Origin: Smittium culicis
Lineage: Eukaryota > Kickxellomycota > Harpellomycetes > Harpellales > Legeriomycetaceae
Length of the DNA stretch: 32,484 bases
Assembly: GCA_001970855.1 (NCBI GenBank)
Contig: LSSN01000524.1
Location: 8,875-41,358 of the forward strand
Direction: 5' to 3'
Below the pieces are notes generated by a model. It searched no databases and was not told the origin of the DNA. It was given only the letters and a program-made list of their open reading frames with translations. The position numbers were made by a program, and so were the translations under genes. This document shows positions 28,850 through 32,484 of the stretch, one piece after another (the first letter of the stretch is position 1; each line of letters opens with the position of its first letter).

Positions 28850-29585
28850 TTTGAGGTACTTGGAACATAATACATGCTTGTATTTCAATAGTTATAAAGT
28901 ATGTTATTTGAACACTGAAAAAATATCTGGCATAATTTAAGGTCGAAAAGAAAATTATCACCAAAAATATTAGAATTATATATTGAGTTTTACTTATAAA
29001 ATTTTTTTTTGCTTTGAAGCTGGAAATAGAAAATATAAACTGATTCATACAAAATTAGTTGTTTATAATCCATTAATTTTGGCTAAAAATCATAAAAATT
29101 GGACTTTTGAAAATTGAGAAAATATACTGTGGTCAAAAATGATTTGCATATGCATATAAAAAAAAAAAGATTTCTCAGGAAAGTGACAGACAAATAATGG
29201 TATGAGGATGCCTAGGATCATTTTGAGTTAGAATGAAACTCCAGAATTAATAGATTTAATAATTTTGATATTTAAACTACTATATTAGAGACGTGAAACT
29301 AAATATATCATCGATAATAAAAACTTGGATTCAAATTTATAAAAATTTCAAAAAGATAACCTATGCACTAATAATTCGAAATAATAGCATCATACTTATA
29401 AAACAAGATTTTGGTACGATTAATTGACCACCACAGTCAAAAGATCTCAACAAATTTAAAATAACCTATGAAATAGCTAAAAAGAGAATAATTTTTTATG
29501 ATTATTCACCAAAAGAAATTGATGAATTGTACCAAAGATTAGAAAACGAATGATATAAAATATCCATAGATGTCTGCACCAAAGT
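28850..29585 (+). pseudogene. Decayed Tc1/mariner-type transposase
   Basis: Family landmarks of Tc1-type DDE transposases appear in order but in three frames. A helix-turn-helix-like stretch is followed by RSKRKLSPKILELYI from 28943 (frame 2). AKNHKNWTFEN*ENILWS runs from 29082 (frame 3), matching the segment before the first catalytic Asp. MV*GCLGS runs from 29197 (frame 1), matching MVWGC. N*PPQSKDLN is near 29422, and YDYSPKEIDELYQ with LENE*YKI is near 29500-29556. Four conserved tryptophan positions are TGA stops (29115, 29203, 29425, 29551). Further TAA and TAG stops lie at about 29245-29270. The third catalytic acidic position is Lys (DLNKFK in place of DLNPIE) and the first is not intact. 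Terminal repeats were not found. It is dead beyond doubt; limits are approximate. Confidence 0.8.
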
Positions 29586-32484
29586 CGATGTTTTTTTTCC
29601 CATATAGGATATAACCTGAATTAAAAGCTAAATTGGATGCGCAAAGTTTCGAAAAAAAGTATCTACATTAATTTTTTTTCTTTTACATTTAATAAATTTA
29701 AGATTAATAAATTTTTCATAAATAATATTTCACTGAAAATGGTAGATAAAATACTATTTACTTGAAAAAAAATGAAGAACTTAATAGTTTTATTATCTAG
29801 AAAGCCAATAAAAAAACAAAAATATTTGAATTTTTTTAATTTCAGAATGTATATATTGATACATAGTAAAAATAATCAAGTTTTTTGTGTGGTATAAAAG
29901 TTCTAAGATTCAATATACTAACCAAAAGAATTAATTTAAAGTATTTTTCTAGCAGTTCTTAGGCCATATATGGCAAATAATGTTATATTGTCATATAATA
30001 CAAAATTTTTCGCTAAATAGGGTCAAATTATATCACCACTTCAGCCCAATTTGCTTCAAATACATACATTTTTTGGGTGAAACTTATAAATATTTCAAAA
30101 ATTATCCACTAAATTTTAATTTATATAACCTTTCTATTTTTTAGATCTTCGTAAAACATAAATGATTTCATATAATATATATTAATTTTGAAATTTACAA
30201 TCTTTATATGACCAAAATTTTATTTTATATTCATTAAACTGCACATAAATTTTTTTAATCAAAGTATATATCCCATATTTAAAATATAATTTGAATTTTA
30301 AAGCGCTTTCTTCCTATGAAAAATGAAACTTTACTATATTTATTTCTATTTTAAAAATCCCCCCTTAATTTTTTTTTTTTCAAATACAATTTTTTTGTCA
30401 GTACATTGGCTATAAATTTTCCTAGTATTTTTGTTAATTAAAATATATAATTTTTATTTAATCTCTTAAGAAAAAACTAAATACCGCTGTTTAATTTATC
30501 TATAATTTATCTAAATTGTATTAAATTGTCTGTTTTAAAACATAAATAAATTATAAATCGTGAAAATCTCCCAATTCTCACGGTAGAAAGATGATTCTTT
30601 CTTTTATTAAAAGTATTTTTATGTGTATAATATGCTTATAATGGGAATCCTAGATTAGAAAATTATCAAATTTTGATTTGGTTTCTTATAAATTGAAGAA
30701 AATATAGAAAATTTTAAAATAGAGCTTCATTTATAACTATTAAAATATCTTCTACCCCACTAGGAGGTTCTGATACCCTTCTTTGAATTTATATTATCAA
30801 ATGATGCTCAAATAAAAGCGAATTATTCATAAATGTAGCTTTTAAGAAATTTTAAGTATTTTAAGCCCAGAGTCTTAAAATTTATTCCGAAATATCAATA
30901 TATTTTATCAAATAATATTCTTATAAATAAAGATTCGGACTTTTTTTAAATTTTCATCTCTAAAAATGTATCACAGGTATACTTTCCTACAATTTTTATA
31001 TTTAGAAGTCAAAGGTAAAATCTTCTAGCGCTATTATTATAATAGGTATAACAGTAAGATTAATTTTTACTTCAATTTGATATTTTTGGTTTCAGTATTT
31101 TTGAATTGATTTCTTAATATAATATTCAGAAGGAGTTTCCATTGAGGAAATTATCTTTGTTGAATTTTGTTATTATTAGTGAAGATAATATGGTGATTTT
31201 AATTCAATATTATATATATTGCTATATAATTCTCATTTTATTATTCAAGGCTGATATTTTTAATGAAAAAAATTATTTTTATTCATTTATTCAAGCTCGG
31301 ATAAGAATATATAATATTGCTTATAGAGTAAAAATAAATTTAGATAAGACTAAACTACTATTGGTTGATGCTTAAGAAATTGATTTACTATAGTTATAAA
31401 AATTCTTCACTATTTACCAGAAAAATTTAATTATTTCAGGCGAATTGCTTTAGATAAAGAGCTATTAATATTTGTAACAATAAATTCTAATCATATTTAA
31501 AATCAATAAAAATTTAACATAATCAGAATAAAAATATCTTGTTAGGCTTACTATAAATCATGAGGTGTATAATTTTCCTCAAGTGAGTCTTAGTCAATGG
31601 GGTTGAAAATCTTAATGATTCTGAGGCCATAAGAAAATATTATCTTTATATTAGAAAAATATTAATCTTGAAACTAGCTAAAAATCTTTTATTTTCTCTT
31701 CGTTTATATAAGTTTTAAGTTTACATTGACAGTATATATATTAAATTTGAAGAGATAATATCTTGATCAATTTTTTTACCCAAATTGTATTTTTTCTTTA
31801 AAAATATGAATTTTATTTATTTATTTATTTATAGCTGCTATCTTATCTTTTTAATTATTCCTCTCTCTAAAAAAAATATTCACAAAATATAACACACAGA
31901 TAAGAGTTTTTTTTATATATTTTGGGAAAAAATATTTTCTTGAATCTAAAAATTGGATTTTTTACTCGAAAATGTATATACTTTTGGATATTTGAAATAA
32001 ATATAAATCCAATTCTTATGGATTCCGCAATTATAAAATGTCGAATTTGACCTACTATTATTTTTGAACTCTACTTCATTGATATATACATATATTGAAT
32101 TATAAATATTATAAAATTGCGATTTACGGAAAATTTAAACAAGAAAAGTTTCACATAAAATCCAATTAAGATATTACTGCTTTTATGTTTAATTTTTTAT
32201 ACTGCATTTGGTGTATGAGGAGCCTATGGATAAAATTTTTTTAAAATGTATTCGATATGCAACATTTAGTATTATTTAAAAATTTTTTTTTTGTAGTATT
32301 TGTCAATAAATAATTTAAATTAAATAATACTATATGCGTTTAATATATGCAAGGGTATCTATATATAGGAGAAATTACCAGTTTGAACCAGATATGAAAA
32401 TATATATCAAAATTCTTATAATAAAAATTACATTCCTTTTAAATTAAAAAATGAAAAATTTTCCAGAGAATTTCTCTAATTTTG
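29586..32484. other. AT-rich gene-free region to the window end
   Basis: About 2.9 kb, very AT-rich. A 77-codon plus-strand ORF at 31142-31375 encodes an Ile/Tyr-rich peptide without a recognisable motif and is not accepted as a gene. No tRNA or miniature element is recognised. Part of the non-coding tail of the Tc1-type element may extend to about 29670. Confidence 0.45.

Noticed and set aside
28850..29585. TGA read as tryptophan (alternative genetic code)
   Set aside because: It would explain four stops in the transposase remnant. However, the remnant also has TAA and TAG stops and frameshifts, and all 11 tryptophans of the seven intact genes are TGG, with no in-frame TGA in any of them.
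31560..31660. GATTCTGAGGCCATAAG resembling an internal block of the miniature elements
   Set aside because: A single short match without termini at the expected distances. It is probably chance or too decayed to claim.
25276..32484. Nuclear copy of mitochondrial DNA
   Set aside because: The extreme AT content prompted the idea, but no mitochondrial protein, rRNA or tRNA pattern is visible and a Tc1-type transposase remnant lies inside.

Overview
The window reads as a piece of a very AT-rich fungal nuclear genome. The evidence is a eukaryotic gene set, all apparently intronless: porphobilinogen deaminase, a NOP15/NIFK-type nucleolar RRM protein, Cu/Zn superoxide dismutase, a presequence-bearing peroxiredoxin and a secreted S1 protease. 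There is also a nuclear class II tRNA-Ser. The gene style and the animal-like mitochondrial 2-Cys peroxiredoxin would suit an early-diverging lineage such as gut or insect-associated Zoopagomycota. That placement is inference; the nuclear fungal character is more secure.

Layout. 1-5.5 kb is AT-rich and gene-free, apart from two abutting 197-198 bp inverted-repeat elements. 5.5-7.35 kb is a GC-richer, strand-asymmetric block leading into HEM3 (+). HEM3 converges on NOP15 (-). 10-12.7 kb is AT-rich with one more element of the repeat family. A secreted chymotrypsin-fold protease (+) lies at 12.7-13.5 kb and a small secreted 4-Cys protein (-) at 14.8-15.2 kb. 15.2-19.4 kb holds two more repeat elements, tRNA-Ser(CGA) at 17.8 kb and an unusual direct-repeat array. 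A long alpha/beta-hydrolase lipase (+, 19.4-21.3 kb) converges on a head-to-tail pair of antioxidant genes on the minus strand: mitochondrial 2-Cys peroxiredoxin, then Cu/Zn SOD. 23.9-25.3 kb is a cluster of repeat elements. 25.3-32.5 kb is an AT-rich desert containing one recognisable corpse, a Tc1/mariner-type transposase with frameshifts and stops.

The clearest undescribed-looking structure is a family of about 197 bp non-autonomous elements. Their ends are TTAACCCTTTC.../...GAAAGGGTTAA, and eight near-complete or complete copies, one truncated copy and some fragments are visible. The TTAA ends followed by CCC fit piggyBac-like miniature elements. No piggyBac transposase is in the window, so the mobiliser must be elsewhere or lost. 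At least two sequence subfamilies keep nearly the same length.

Working together: the peroxiredoxin and SOD form a peroxide/superoxide defence pair in mitochondrion and cytosol, and both have a TTACTAA (Yap1/AP-1-type) heptamer upstream. HEM3 supplies tetrapyrrole for haem and NOP15 serves 60S ribosome assembly. The secreted protease and small secreted protein are plausible host- or food-facing products. Several genes share a striking upstream skew switch: pyrimidine-rich coding strand near the gene, purine-rich further out. This suggests divergent transcription from the promoters.
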